14,454 bases of DNA from Methanocorpusculum sp. MCE (GTDB taxonomy: Archaea; Halobacteriota; Methanomicrobia; Methanomicrobiales; Methanocorpusculaceae), in the NCBI GenBank assembly GCA_003315675.1, contig NIZU01000027.1, forward strand, positions 1 through 14,454. The letters run 5' to 3'. The notes under the pieces are model-generated. The model was not told the DNA's origin. It saw only the letters and a list, made by a program, of their open reading frames with translations, and did no database searches. A program made the position numbers and the translations under genes. Below are positions 1-7,854 of the stretch, one piece after another. Each line of letters begins with the position of its first letter. Within the stretch, counting starts at the first letter, position 1.

Positions 1-3
1 TTG

Positions 4-19
4 GTCAATTTAAATTGAC
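4..19. repeat. 16-bp perfect palindrome
   Basis: GTCAATTTAAATTGAC is a perfect palindrome at the left window edge. It could be a protein-binding site or half of a larger structure outside the window. No gene is visible in 1-204. Besides this palindrome, that spacer holds only a repeat-end motif (91-103) and a T-run terminator candidate for the next gene. Confidence 0.5.
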
Positions 20-90
20 GCCTGACAGGGACTAGTTTTCTCTTTTGTTGCGTTTACGAGATGTTTGAATGAGGGCTATATTGCCAACTG

Positions 91-103
91 TCAAAGTCAG
101 GTT
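91..103 (+). repeat. Solo copy of the dispersed element's terminal repeat
   Basis: TCAAAGTCAGGTT differs by one base from TCAAATTCAGGTT, which ends both large repeat elements at 8223-8235 and 11392-11404. The preceding bases (CCAACTG) also resemble the element end (CTAACTG). The rest of the element is not seen to the left, so this is either a remnant end or a chance match of a short motif. Confidence 0.4.
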
Positions 104-188
104 GAGATGTACTTCGCTTTCGTGTATAACATAAGTGTGGAAACATGAGAGATCCCACCGCGTAACTCCTATTCATATAAAATACTAC

Positions 189-201
189 ATCAAAAAAAGT
201 C
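189..201 (-). terminator. U-run terminator after the flavoprotein gene
   Basis: A run of seven A on the plus strand (192-198) gives U7 in the minus-strand transcript, a few bases past the stop codon at 205. Archaeal RNA polymerase can terminate at such U-rich tracts without a hairpin. No hairpin is evident here. Confidence 0.4.
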
Positions 202-204
202 CTC

Positions 205-831
205 TTACATTTTTGCATTCATAAGTTTCAGTATTTTTTCTTTGAGCCGAATGGTTTTGGCTAATTTCATTCCAGCTTCTTCCAACTTGATTAATTGATC
301 TGGATCCAGTAACAGATCGTTTTTATTATACACATTATAGATTTTAAGCTCATCCACGACTCTGTATCCAAGAGCCTGCAGGGATTTGGTCATAGTGACC
401 GCAGTATATCCCAGATCCTCCGGATCTTTCTGCTCGCAAACGGCGACGACCGTCGCATATTTAGGTCCCGTTACTTCATGTATCCCCATCCACACCGACC
501 GGTCTTCTTCATCAAAAATTTCATAGCAGTAGAGCCGGTCGATCATATTTTTGATGATACCGGTTACGTTGTAAAAATAGGTTGGAGATCCAATGACGAT
601 GCCGTCCTCCTCCAGTATTTTTGCATATATTTTCTGCATATCATCGCGGATAACACACTCGAATGTCGTTTTACACACTTCCCACCCGACACAATCCGCG
701 ATTTCATAATCGTTCAAATATACGGCTTCCACCTCCGCACTCTGATTCAGAGCCCCTTCGAGTACGGTTCTCACAGCCGTATCGGTATTCCCGCATTTCC
801 GATAGCTTCCGATGAATCCGATTATTTTCAT
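205..831 (-). CDS. Iron-sulfur flavoprotein-like / NADPH-dependent FMN reductase family protein
   Basis: This 208-residue flavodoxin-fold protein belongs to the archaeal iron-sulfur flavoprotein (ISF)-like group, which carries FMN and usually one 4Fe-4S cluster and acts in electron transfer or O2/peroxide stress. The N-terminus MKIIGFIGSYRKCGNTD has the FMN phosphate-binding pattern GSxRxxGNT (residues 8-16). GSPTYFYNVTG (81-91) is the second flavin loop. The compact cluster motif of the family, C-x2-C-x2-C-x5-C, is here C47, W50, C53, C59: the second cysteine is tryptophan (TGG codon at 682-684). Cluster assembly may therefore be altered or lost. The start at 831 is supported by GGTG a few bases upstream. 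The gene is probably transcribed separately from guaA upstream. Family assignment is firm; the electron partner is unknown. Confidence 0.85.
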   Translation of the reverse strand: MKIIGFIGSYRKCGNTDTAVRTVLEGALNQSAEVEAVYLNDYEIADCVGWEVCKTTFECVIRDDMQKIYAKILEEDGIVIGSPTYFYNVTGIIKNMIDRLYCYEIFDEEDRSVWMGIHEVTGPKYATVVAVCEQKDPEDLGYTAVTMTKSLQALGYRVVDELKIYNVYNKNDLLLDPDQLIKLEEAGMKLAKTIRLKEKILKLMNAKM

Positions 832-852
832 ACGTTACACCATCAAATCATC

Positions 853-876
853 TTCCCGGAATTTTAATCCCGGGAA
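853..876 (-). promoter_or_regulatory. Inverted repeat between guaA and the flavoprotein gene
   Basis: TTCCCGG (853-859) and CCGGGAA (870-876) are perfect 7-bp arms around a 10-base AT-rich loop. The hairpin lies 36 bases past the guaA stop and 22 bases before the flavoprotein start on the same strand. No U-run follows, so it is not a classical terminator; an operator or a 3'-end-stabilising hairpin is as likely. An AT-rich stretch near 880-893 could hold the flavoprotein TATA box. Confidence 0.4.
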
Positions 877-911
877 TATCTGCAAATATTATGTTTTGCA
901 GCACCCGGAGT

Positions 912-2438
912 TTATTCGTATTCGATCGTTGCCGGGGGCTTGCTGGTAATGTCGTATAAGACCCGGTTCACGTGCCTGACTTCGTTGATGATTCTGCTCG
1001 AAACCTTTTCAAGCACCGCAAACTGGATCTGGGCCCAGTCGGCGGTCATGAAATCGGTCGTTGTTACGGCACGTAAAACGATCGCATAATCATACGTCCG
1101 CTCATCGCCCATCACGCCGACACTGCGCATGTTCGTCAGCGCCGCGAAATACTGGTTGATGTCCCGGTCGATTCCGGCTTTCGCGATCTCCTCACGGTAG
1201 ATCGCATCGGCATCCCGCACGACATCCAGCTTTTCCTTCGTGATGTCGCCGATGACACGGATCGCGAGACCCGGACCCGGGAACGGCTGACGCCAGACCA
1301 GGTTCTCCGGGATACCGAGTTCGAGACCGGCACGGCGGACCTCGTCCTTGAAAAGGACGCGCAGCGGCTCGATGATCTCCTTGAAATCCACATGATCCGG
1401 AAGACCGCCGACGTTGTGATGGCTTTTAATGACCGCGGCCGCGCCCGGTCCCGACTCGATCACATCAGGATAGATCGTTCCCTGCACAAGGAAATCGACC
1501 GTGCCGATCTTTTTTGCTTCCGCTTCGAAGACGCGGATGAACTCCTCGCCGATGATCTTGCGTTTCTGTTCCGGGTCGGAAACCCCAGCGAGTTTTCCGA
1601 GGAACTGATCCTCTACATTGACCCGGATCAGATTGATATCGAACTGCTTACGGAAGATCTCTTCTACCTCGTCCCCCTCGTTCTTTCGAAGAAGGCCGTG
1701 ATCGACGAAGATGCAGGTCAGCTGTTTGCCGACTGCCTTGTGGATCAGGACAGCGGCAACTGAGGAGTCGACACCGCCGGATAGGGCGCAGAGAACTTTC
1801 TTGTCGCCGATCTTTTCACGCAGCTGAAGAACCATGTCCTCGACAAAAGAGGACATATGCCAGGTTCCTGTGCATCCGCAGACGTCGTAGATGAAGTTTT
1901 TGATCATCGTCATGCCCTCAGGCGTGTGCATGACCTCCGGGTGGAACTGAACTGCGTAGATTTTCTTTGCAGGGTTCGCCATTGCAGCGACCGGACATAC
2001 GGCAGTATGAGCAGCCTTCGCAAATCCGGCCGGGACCTCGCTGATGTAATCCGTGTGACTCATCCAGCAGGTCGTCTCTCTCGGAACATTTTTGAAGATG
2101 GGGGACTCTTCCGTTGAAATGGAAGTTTTACCATACTCGCGGGTCGTTGCCGATGCAACTTTTCCTCCGAGGAGATAGGCAGTGAGCTGTGCGCCGTAGC
2201 AGATTCCAAGGATCGGGATCCCGAGCTCGAAGATGCCTGCATCAACGGTCGGAGCATTCTTCGCATACACGCTCGCCGGTCCGCCGGTGAAAATAATTCC
2301 CGCATAGTTCCCTTCTTTGATCTCCGAATGGGGGATCGTGCAGGGCTTCACTTCGCAGAAAACATGTGCTTCTCTGACGCGGCGGGCGATCAGCTGATTG
2401 TACTGGCCGCCGAAATCAAGGACTAATATCGATTCCAT
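912..2438 (-). CDS. guaA: GMP synthase (glutamine-hydrolysing), fused two-domain form
   Basis: Converts XMP to GMP using ATP and ammonia from glutamine, the last step of guanine nucleotide synthesis, in the cytosol. At 508 residues it contains both domains: an N-terminal class I glutamine amidotransferase (about 1-190; GICYG nucleophile Cys80, His166 and Glu168 in FHPE) and an ATP pyrophosphatase/synthetase domain (about 200-508; P-loop SGGVDS at 220-225, SHHNVGG, and a C-terminus TIEYE close to the usual TIEWE). Many archaea encode these domains as two separate genes, so the bacterial-style fusion suggests transfer from a bacterium. Its ATG lies one base past the pyrG stop, and a GGAG site sits inside the pyrG 3' end. 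The two are therefore a coupled operon making GTP and CTP precursors with glutamine nitrogen. Confidence 0.97.
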   Translation of the reverse strand: MESILVLDFGGQYNQLIARRVREAHVFCEVKPCTIPHSEIKEGNYAGIIFTGGPASVYAKNAPTVDAGIFELGIPILGICYGAQLTAYLLGGKVASATTREYGKTSISTEESPIFKNVPRETTCWMSHTDYISEVPAGFAKAAHTAVCPVAAMANPAKKIYAVQFHPEVMHTPEGMTMIKNFIYDVCGCTGTWHMSSFVEDMVLQLREKIGDKKVLCALSGGVDSSVAAVLIHKAVGKQLTCIFVDHGLLRKNEGDEVEEIFRKQFDINLIRVNVEDQFLGKLAGVSDPEQKRKIIGEEFIRVFEAEAKKIGTVDFLVQGTIYPDVIESGPGAAAVIKSHHNVGGLPDHVDFKEIIEPLRVLFKDEVRRAGLELGIPENLVWRQPFPGPGLAIRVIGDITKEKLDVVRDADAIYREEIAKAGIDRDINQYFAALTNMRSVGVMGDERTYDYAIVLRAVTTTDFMTADWAQIQFAVLEKVSSRIINEVRHVNRVLYDITSKPPATIEYE

Positions 2439-2439
2439 G

Positions 2440-4023
2440 TTACTCCTTTCTCTTCATATCGCGGCAGGCTTTTACAAAGCCGATAAAGGGTGCGGACGGG
2501 CGGGCCGGACGCGATCTGAATTCAGGGTGGAACTGGGTCGCGACAAAGTACGGGTGGTCGGCAAGTTCGAGGGCTTCCATGCGTCTGCCGTTTTTGCCGA
2601 CGAACGTCATGCCCTTTGCTTCGATCTCGTCGATGTAGGTCGGGTTGACCTCGTATCTGTGCCGGTGGCGTTCCACGATCTCAGTTGAACCGTAAAGCTC
2701 TGCAAGGCGGGATGACGGGTCGAGGGTGACTGGGTAGTCTCCAAGACGCATCGTTCCGCCGAGATCTTCAACGCCTTCCTGTTCGGGAAGAAGAGCGATC
2801 GCATGGGTTCCCGCCCCCATCTCTTCGCTCGTCGCATCCTTATATCCGACGACGTTTCTCATGAACTCTATCACGCAGAGCTGGAATCCGAGACAAAGAC
2901 CGAGAAGAGGCTTTTTGTGTTCGCGGGCATACTGGATCGCCGCGATCATTCCTTCGATGCCGCGGTTGCCGAATCCGCCCGGGATAAGAATACCGTCAAG
3001 ATCGGCGAGGTCGTCAGTCGTATAGAGTTCTGCATCCAGCCAGTGGATGACGACTTCGGTGGAGAGGTGGCGGCCTGCGTGCTTAAGGGCCTCTTTTATG
3101 GAAATATAGACGTCCTCGACACCGTATTTGGTGATGATTCCAACAGTAATGCGGCTTGTGTAGTCGCGTGCGACCAGTGAATACCAGCTGTTGTCCGCTT
3201 TTCCGGACTCAAGATGGAGCTGCTTTAAGAGGACATTGGCCATACCCTCCTTTTCGAGTTCCATCGGAACGAGGTAGGTGTCGGGCGCCGTCTGAGCGCT
3301 GATAACTGCGTGAACATCCACATCGCAGAAGGAGGAGATCTTTTGTTTGGTGGAAAGGGAGATCGGGAAATTGCTTCTCCCGACAATGATGTCGGCTTCG
3401 AGGCCGAGTTCGCGAAGGGCTTTGACGGAGTGCTGGGTGGGTTTGGTTTTCAGATCGCCCATCGTATCGGCCGGCAGAAGGGTGACGTGGACGAGGGCAA
3501 AGTCGCCGTTTCCATACTCCCAGTGCATCTGGCGCACAGCTTCCAAAAACGGCATGCTTTCAATATCGCCCACGGTCCCTCCGACCTCGACGATACAGAT
3601 CTCGGCATGATTGCCGTCTTTGTCGACCCAGGACTCGGCTGCGTGTTTGATACGGTCTTTGATTTCGTCGGTGATATGGGGGATGATCTGGACGGTAGCC
3701 CCGAGATAATCGCCGTGGCGCTCTTTTGAAATGACCGAGGAGTAGATCTTTCCCGTGGTCAGGTTGTGATCGCTCGTGAGTTCGATATCAAGAAACCGCT
3801 CGTAGTTTCCAAGATCGAGATCGGCTTCCCCGCCGTCTTTAAGCACAAAGACCTCGCCATGCTGGGCCGGGTTCATCAGCCCCGCATCGATATTCAGATA
3901 CGGATCGATCTTTACGCTCGTGACATGATATCCTCTGTTGATGAGAATGCGGCCGATGGAAGCAGCTGTGATGCCTTTCCCTAGTCCGCTCATTACTCCT
4001 CCGGTTACTACAACATATTTCAT
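2440..4023 (-). CDS. pyrG: CTP synthase (glutamine-hydrolysing)
   Basis: Aminates UTP to CTP using ATP and glutamine. The 527-residue protein starts with the family signature MKYVVVTGGVMSGLGKG, including the synthetase P-loop. The CTP synthase domain fills about the first 265 residues (KIDPYLN, EVGGTVGDIES). The C-terminal glutamine amidotransferase has IPGGFG, nucleophile Cys377 in GLCLGFQ, and His499/Glu501 in FHPE. The reading frame continues upstream to an ATG at 4050, but that adds nine non-conserved residues. The start at 4023 has GGAAGG at proper spacing and matches the family N-terminus. It is first in the pyrG-guaA operon and divergent from PAN. Length and motifs are normal. Confidence 0.97.
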   Translation of the reverse strand: MKYVVVTGGVMSGLGKGITAASIGRILINRGYHVTSVKIDPYLNIDAGLMNPAQHGEVFVLKDGGEADLDLGNYERFLDIELTSDHNLTTGKIYSSVISKERHGDYLGATVQIIPHITDEIKDRIKHAAESWVDKDGNHAEICIVEVGGTVGDIESMPFLEAVRQMHWEYGNGDFALVHVTLLPADTMGDLKTKPTQHSVKALRELGLEADIIVGRSNFPISLSTKQKISSFCDVDVHAVISAQTAPDTYLVPMELEKEGMANVLLKQLHLESGKADNSWYSLVARDYTSRITVGIITKYGVEDVYISIKEALKHAGRHLSTEVVIHWLDAELYTTDDLADLDGILIPGGFGNRGIEGMIAAIQYAREHKKPLLGLCLGFQLCVIEFMRNVVGYKDATSEEMGAGTHAIALLPEQEGVEDLGGTMRLGDYPVTLDPSSRLAELYGSTEIVERHRHRYEVNPTYIDEIEAKGMTFVGKNGRRMEALELADHPYFVATQFHPEFRSRPARPSAPFIGFVKACRDMKRKE

Positions 4024-4075
4024 TTTTTGCCCTTCCTTTTCCGAAATCAAATAATGTTTATCTATTGACTCTAAA

Positions 4076-4090
4076 GGCTATTAAGAATGC
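4076..4090 (-). promoter_or_regulatory. Possible TATA box of the pyrG-guaA operon
   Basis: On the minus strand TTCTTAATAG lies around 4078-4087. Transcription starting about 25 bases downstream would give a leader of roughly 30 bases that contains the GGAAGG site. Another AT-rich stretch (ATAGATAAACATTATTT) lies too close to the ribosome site to fit. The choice is by spacing only. Confidence 0.3.
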
Positions 4091-4185
4091 GGGAATGGGT
4101 GTGCCCGTATGCGATGCGGCGTGCATTCCGACCGGATTGCAGTTTCACAAACGTGTTGGAACGGTTTTTCCCATGCCCTAATCAG

Positions 4186-4198
4186 ATAAAATATAAAT
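4186..4198 (+). promoter_or_regulatory. TATA box of the PAN operon
   Basis: ATAAAATATAAAT is a strong archaeal TATA-like sequence centred about 33 bases before the PAN start codon. A start site 25-27 bases downstream leaves a leader of only about 5-10 bases. No Shine-Dalgarno motif precedes the ATG, so the mRNA is probably leaderless or nearly so. The rest of the 4024-4225 spacer contains short GC-rich inverted repeats (for example GGAATG at 4092 with CATTCC near 4125) but no gene. Confidence 0.6.
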
Positions 4199-4225
4199 GC
4201 CCAGTCCCAAACATAACAGTAATAT

Positions 4226-5515
4226 ATGGAAGAAGAAATACCATCCCCCAATACCGGTCGCTCACGCGAATCGAACATCTCCCCCAACGCCCTCGACTTC
4301 GGGGACCTCAACGACCAATACGCCAAGTTACGCGAAGAAGCTCTTTTCCTGAAAAAAGAGAACGAATCTCTCCATAAAATAATCAAAACGACAAAAACAG
4401 AAAACGAGTCCCTCAGGCTGGAGAACAACAAGATCCGGATGGACAATGCCCAGCTCAAGAAGGAGAATGCGCAGCTCAAACGTCTGCCGCTGTTTGTCGC
4501 GGTTGTTTTGGAGAAGCTCGACGAGAACGAGCTCTATCTGCGCCAGCTCGGCAACAATCAGGAGTATGTGACCCAGGCAAACCCGCTGATCTACGCAGAG
4601 GTCAAGGCAGGAACCAAAGTCGCCGTCAACAACACCCTTTCGGTTGTGAAGATCCTTGGAAATACCATCGACGAGCGGGTCCGCGTGATGGAGCTCGAGG
4701 AGAAACCCTGCATCACCTTTGCCGACATAGGCGGTCTGAAAAATGAGATCACCGAGGTGCGCGAAGCGGTCGAATACCCGCTTACCCGTCCGGAGTCCTT
4801 CGAGAAGTTCGGCGTCATCCCGCCCAAAGGCGTGCTTCTCTACGGTCCGCCCGGAACCGGAAAAACGCTGATCGCCAAGGCGGTCGCCAACAATGCCGGC
4901 GTTCCTTTCCTGAGAATGGCGGGTTCCGAGCTTGTCCACAAATACATCGGCGAAGGTGCCCAGCTGGTCCGTGATCTCTTCGAGATGGCCCGCGATCTTG
5001 CCGAGAAAAACAACGGTGTTGTGGTCTTCATCGACGAGATCGACGCGGTCGGCAGTATGCGGACCAACGACGGAACGTCCGGTTCGGCCGAAGTGCAGAG
5101 AACCTTAATGCAGCTTCTTGCCGAGATGGACGGGTTCAACAACCGCGGCAACATCCGGATCATGGCGGCCACAAACCGCCCCGATATGCTGGATGCCGCA
5201 CTCCTCCGTCCGGGCAGATTAGACCGCCTGATCAGGATCCCGGCCCCCGACAACGATGCGAGGATGCAGATCTTTAAGGTCCACATGAATAAGATGGAGG
5301 CAGCGGGCTCCCTTTCCAGCATCGATTACGATGAACTGGTACGTATGACCGAAGGTCTGACCGGTGCCGAGATCGAAGCGATCTGCCGCGAGGCGGGAAT
5401 GCTTGCCATCAGAAACAATGAAGATCTTATCACCGGCAGAAACTTCATCCAGGCGATCCGCAAGGTCAAGCATCAGGATAAGGATGAAGACCGCCGGGAC
5501 ATAATGTATATCTAA
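4226..5515 (+). CDS. pan: Proteasome-activating nucleotidase (PAN), AAA+ ATPase
   Basis: Hexameric ATPase that unfolds proteins and feeds them into the archaeal 20S proteasome. The 429 residues show an N-terminal coiled coil (about 28-86, rich in E/K/L heptads), an OB-like domain (about 87-155) and the AAA+ domain: Walker A GPPGTGKT (207-214), pore loop KYIG (239-242), Walker B VVFIDE (266-271), sensor region ATNRPD (315-320) and arginine finger region RPGRLDR (328-334). The protein ends in MYI, a form of the HbYX motif that docks into the 20S alpha ring and opens its gate. Its TAA shares one base with the ATG of the next gene (TAATG), so translation is probably coupled. The start at 4226 fits the TATA position and leaderless expression. 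The 20S subunits are not in the window. Confidence 0.96.
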   Translation: MEEEIPSPNTGRSRESNISPNALDFGDLNDQYAKLREEALFLKKENESLHKIIKTTKTENESLRLENNKIRMDNAQLKKENAQLKRLPLFVAVVLEKLDENELYLRQLGNNQEYVTQANPLIYAEVKAGTKVAVNNTLSVVKILGNTIDERVRVMELEEKPCITFADIGGLKNEITEVREAVEYPLTRPESFEKFGVIPPKGVLLYGPPGTGKTLIAKAVANNAGVPFLRMAGSELVHKYIGEGAQLVRDLFEMARDLAEKNNGVVVFIDEIDAVGSMRTNDGTSGSAEVQRTLMQLLAEMDGFNNRGNIRIMAATNRPDMLDAALLRPGRLDRLIRIPAPDNDARMQIFKVHMNKMEAAGSLSSIDYDELVRMTEGLTGAEIEAICREAGMLAIRNNEDLITGRNFIQAIRKVKHQDKDEDRRDIMYI

Positions 5516-5934
5516 TGCGTCTGGTCTGTATTGGAAAAGCAGCTGTTGATCTCTACCGGACCCTCTCGGACTCCGAGACGAGCCGGCACATCCTCCGGTT
5601 TTATCACCCGAAAGAGACCCCATGGGGAGTTGTGCTTGAGGTTGCGACCGTGTCGAGCGGACTCGCTCTTGCAAGCGAACTGCGCTGGTACATCATGCGG
5701 TATATGACCGAGGTACTCTTCGAGGACACGGAGCATTCAGTTTATCTCACCCGTGATCTGGCACGTGAGGTGTATGAAACCAGATCGGCCGCGTTAATCG
5801 ACGGCTGGAATATCTCCTTCAGCGTCATAATCCTGGAAGACGGCAGTTCGGCCCGTGTTCCAGACGGCGTGCCGTTTCCCGAAGGTGTTATCCAGAGATT
5901 CCGTGTATGGGGTCTGGCCCGGGAACATCCATAA
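5515..5934 (+). CDS. Conserved archaeal protein of unknown function, coupled to PAN
   Basis: A 139-residue soluble protein without signal peptide or membrane segment. The conserved-looking core is ASELRWYIMRYMTEVLFED at about 61-79, preceded by an N-terminal beta strand MRLVCIG. It recalls a small archaeal family of unknown function (possibly DUF5804, from memory and unchecked). The ATG overlaps the PAN stop codon by one base (TAATG) with no separate promoter visible, so it is co-translated with PAN and could work with the proteasome ATPase. That functional link is inference from position only. Nothing catalytic is evident. Confidence 0.8.
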   Translation: MRLVCIGKAAVDLYRTLSDSETSRHILRFYHPKETPWGVVLEVATVSSGLALASELRWYIMRYMTEVLFEDTEHSVYLTRDLAREVYETRSAALIDGWNISFSVIILEDGSSARVPDGVPFPEGVIQRFRVWGLAREHP

Positions 5935-5972
5935 GTTACAATTAGTCTGAATACCAATGGAGTAGTAACAGT

Positions 5973-6221
5973 ATGGCACTTCATCTTTCTTTTACTCTGG
6001 ATCCCGAACTTGCGGAACGGGTCGATATATTTGCAAGGAAGCAGGAGCTGGAGCGAAACGAGGCGCTGCTGCGTCTGATCGAGGGGGGTCTCATGCAGGC
6101 TGAACAGGCCGGGATCGTATCGCCGCCGCGGGAGAGAAGTTTTAAAGAGACGGCAAGGATGCAGAAAAACATCGATATGCTGGTTAGAAACATCGATGAG
6201 CTGAAAAAGAGGTCTGAGTGA
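5973..6221 (+). CDS. Small ribbon-helix-helix-like protein with C-terminal coiled coil
   Basis: An 82-residue protein. The N-terminal half (LSFTLDPELAERVDIFARKQ, then ERNEALLRLIEGGL) has the strand-helix-helix pattern of CopG/Arc-type DNA-binding dimers: an amphipathic beta strand followed by two helices. The C-terminal part from about residue 55 is charged and helical (KETARMQKNIDMLVRNIDELKKR). GGAG at 5959-5962, ten bases before the ATG, supports the start. It follows the PAN-coupled gene by 38 bases and may share its transcript. A regulatory role is possible but the fold is inferred by eye. Confidence 0.7.
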   Translation: MALHLSFTLDPELAERVDIFARKQELERNEALLRLIEGGLMQAEQAGIVSPPRERSFKETARMQKNIDMLVRNIDELKKRSE

Positions 6222-6295
6222 TGCACCATCTGCTGAACCTCCAGAAGGATGCTGCGGCTTTGAAACCCTCGCGCCGCGGATTCTTTAAAAAATAA
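6221..6295 (+). CDS. Possible 24-residue ORF coupled to the RHH-like gene
   Basis: ATG at 6221 overlaps the TGA of the preceding gene (TGATG), giving MHHLLNLQKDAAALKPSRRGFFKK. Such overlap is typical of coupled translation. The peptide is basic at its C-terminus. There is no independent ribosome site and no known relative, so it may be chance. It ends right before a convergent AT hairpin. Confidence 0.3.
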   Translation: MHHLLNLQKDAAALKPSRRGFFKK

Positions 6296-6307
6296 GTTTT
6301 TCTTATT
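6287..6307. terminator. Bidirectional terminator between convergent genes
   Basis: AATAAG (6291-6296), TTTTT, then CTTATT (6302-6307) form a 6-bp hairpin flanked by an A6 run, so both strands read U-rich tracts at the ends of converging genes. The stop codon of the minus-strand gene lies within the right arm. Confidence 0.5.
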
Positions 6308-7052
6308 CGGTGACGACGACCCGGTCTTCCAGCAGGAACGGACTTTTACGCAAAGATAGAGAGAGCAGATACGGATAGTTTCTGTTCAGATACTCCATAT
6401 GTTCAAGCCAGGCGGTCGTGAGCTGACAGTAGACCCGGGTTACATCGCCTGCGAGGTGAGCGAGATCGGACTGCGGCAGAGAATGGATATCCTTTCTTCC
6501 GGCAAGCTCTTCGCCCAGATGGAAAAGATCCTGCATGAGTTTCGAGACGGTCGTATGCTCGAGAAGCACCGGGTTTTCAATCAGGCGCAGCAGAAAGTCG
6601 TGATTTTTCATGAAGAGGTCCCTGACCTCGATCAAATCATCCGGGCCCGGGACGGTGCGTGTGCATAATTGTGCGGCGTGTTCCTTTGCCGCTTTATACT
6701 GCTCTTTGGTCCAGGTATTTTTGACCAGCATCGTCTCGCGAAGCGTTTCCGGTGATTTATCCCACTGAACCATCTTTCGCAGCAGTGTGTCGCCCATCTC
6801 GGAGAAAAAGAGGCCGATGACCATGCGGGTTTTTTCCTGCTGCTCGCGTTTCGACCGCAGAGTCAAGAGACGGTTGATGATCAGCGTCACGATCAGAACA
6901 TTGATCGGGAGAAAACCGAGACTGTTGAAGATATACGACATGGTGTTGCTCTCCCCGTTGTCCCCGAAGAAAAGGAATTTGATAGCGTACACACAGATCG
7001 AGATCGCGATCAGCAGACAGGCGAGACGCGCCTCCCAGGAAAACTTTTTCAT
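6303..7052 (-). CDS. Membrane protein of unknown function (two N-terminal TM segments)
   Basis: A 249-residue protein with two predicted membrane helices (about residues 9-29 and 40-61) separated by a short polar loop, then positive residues (RSKREQQEK) and a long, mostly helical cytoplasmic domain with several His/Glu-rich segments. No known catalytic motif is recognisable. Its ATG overlaps the stop of the isomerase-like gene by four bases (ATGA), so it is translated from the same operon. Function unknown; a membrane-anchored accessory or sensor role is speculation. Confidence 0.8.
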   Translation of the reverse strand: MKKFSWEARLACLLIAISICVYAIKFLFFGDNGESNTMSYIFNSLGFLPINVLIVTLIINRLLTLRSKREQQEKTRMVIGLFFSEMGDTLLRKMVQWDKSPETLRETMLVKNTWTKEQYKAAKEHAAQLCTRTVPGPDDLIEVRDLFMKNHDFLLRLIENPVLLEHTTVSKLMQDLFHLGEELAGRKDIHSLPQSDLAHLAGDVTRVYCQLTTAWLEHMEYLNRNYPYLLSLSLRKSPFLLEDRVVVTE

Positions 7053-7774
7053 ACATATCCTCTTTCTTCCAGAGCGGAAATGCTTTGGAGCGATCCTTCC
7101 AGCGTCTCCACTTCTATCACCGGATGAGAGACCCTGTTTTCCCGAACCTTCGTCATCACGGCATCGAAATCGATGTTGCCTGTTCCAATGGCCGAGTGAC
7201 TGTCGTGCCTGCCGTCATTATCGTGAAGATGGATGTGCGAGAACGGCACTTCCAGAAACTCGGGAATAGCCCCGCACTCGTTGGCATGCCCTACATCAAG
7301 GCAGAAGAGAGCACCGTCCAGCAGTGCGATATCGTCCGGGGTCTTGAGATAGAAGTAGCCCCAGTTCCCCATGTTTTCGATAAAATAGGTGAGTCCGTAG
7401 TCGGTGGCATCCGAACGTATCTGCGCAAGGGACGCACGGAGGTTTTTGCCGGCAAGCTCCTGTTCATACTCCCAGGCGATGTATCCTGGGTGGATAACGA
7501 CCGGTGCGTCGACCTCGGCTGCAATCGAGAAGGTGTCCCGGATAACCTCGACTGCGGCGCGGCGGATGGGTTCTAAGACCGAGGCAAGATTCACGCCCCT
7601 GGATGGGGCATGGATACAGTATTTATATGAGTATGAATGAAGGAGTTCAGCGTCGGTGAGCAGATGGGGGCCGTCGTCCATGATCTCGACATACTCCGTG
7701 TAGGGAGCGAGGGTGTCAAGCACAGTGGCCAGAGGATCCGAGTGAAGGCAGTGCGTCGAGATTGAGTAGTCCAT
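7049..7774 (-). CDS. Sugar phosphate isomerase/epimerase-like TIM barrel (AP endonuclease 2 superfamily)
   Basis: A 241-residue protein of the xylose isomerase-like/AP endonuclease family 2 superfamily. Likely metal-binding positions are visible: HAPSRG (55-60), VIHPG (93-97), ENMG with Glu133, LDVGH with Asp160 and His163, HIHLHDNDGRH (180-190) with His182 and Asp185, and the C-terminal IEVE (220-223). Substrate cannot be told. The frame stays open upstream to 8200, but that extension translates the GC-rich repeat element and has no family similarity, so the ATG at 7774 is the likely start. No strong ribosome site precedes it; a short leader from the upstream TATA-like box is plausible. First gene of an operon with the two-TM protein. 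Confidence 0.85.
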   Translation of the reverse strand: MDYSISTHCLHSDPLATVLDTLAPYTEYVEIMDDGPHLLTDAELLHSYSYKYCIHAPSRGVNLASVLEPIRRAAVEVIRDTFSIAAEVDAPVVIHPGYIAWEYEQELAGKNLRASLAQIRSDATDYGLTYFIENMGNWGYFYLKTPDDIALLDGALFCLDVGHANECGAIPEFLEVPFSHIHLHDNDGRHDSHSAIGTGNIDFDAVMTKVRENRVSHPVIEVETLEGSLQSISALEERGYV

Positions 7775-7813
7775 ATAATTACTTATTGCCGGTCCGGGCA
7801 AAAAATGATTCGC

Positions 7814-7828
7814 ACAGTATATTCTTCT
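7814..7828 (-). promoter_or_regulatory. Likely TATA box of the isomerase operon
   Basis: The minus strand reads AGAATATACTGTG here, centred about 46 bases before the ATG at 7774. Start of transcription near 7794 would give a leader of about 20 bases. The repeat element begins only about 27 bases further upstream (7855), so the element abuts this promoter. Confidence 0.4.
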
Positions 7829-7854
7829 CCCAGATCTCAGTCCGTTCTGATCAA

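Noticed and set aside
4081..4479. 132-residue minus-strand ORF opposite PAN
   Set aside because: Antisense to the PAN coiled-coil region and its promoter; no independent support.
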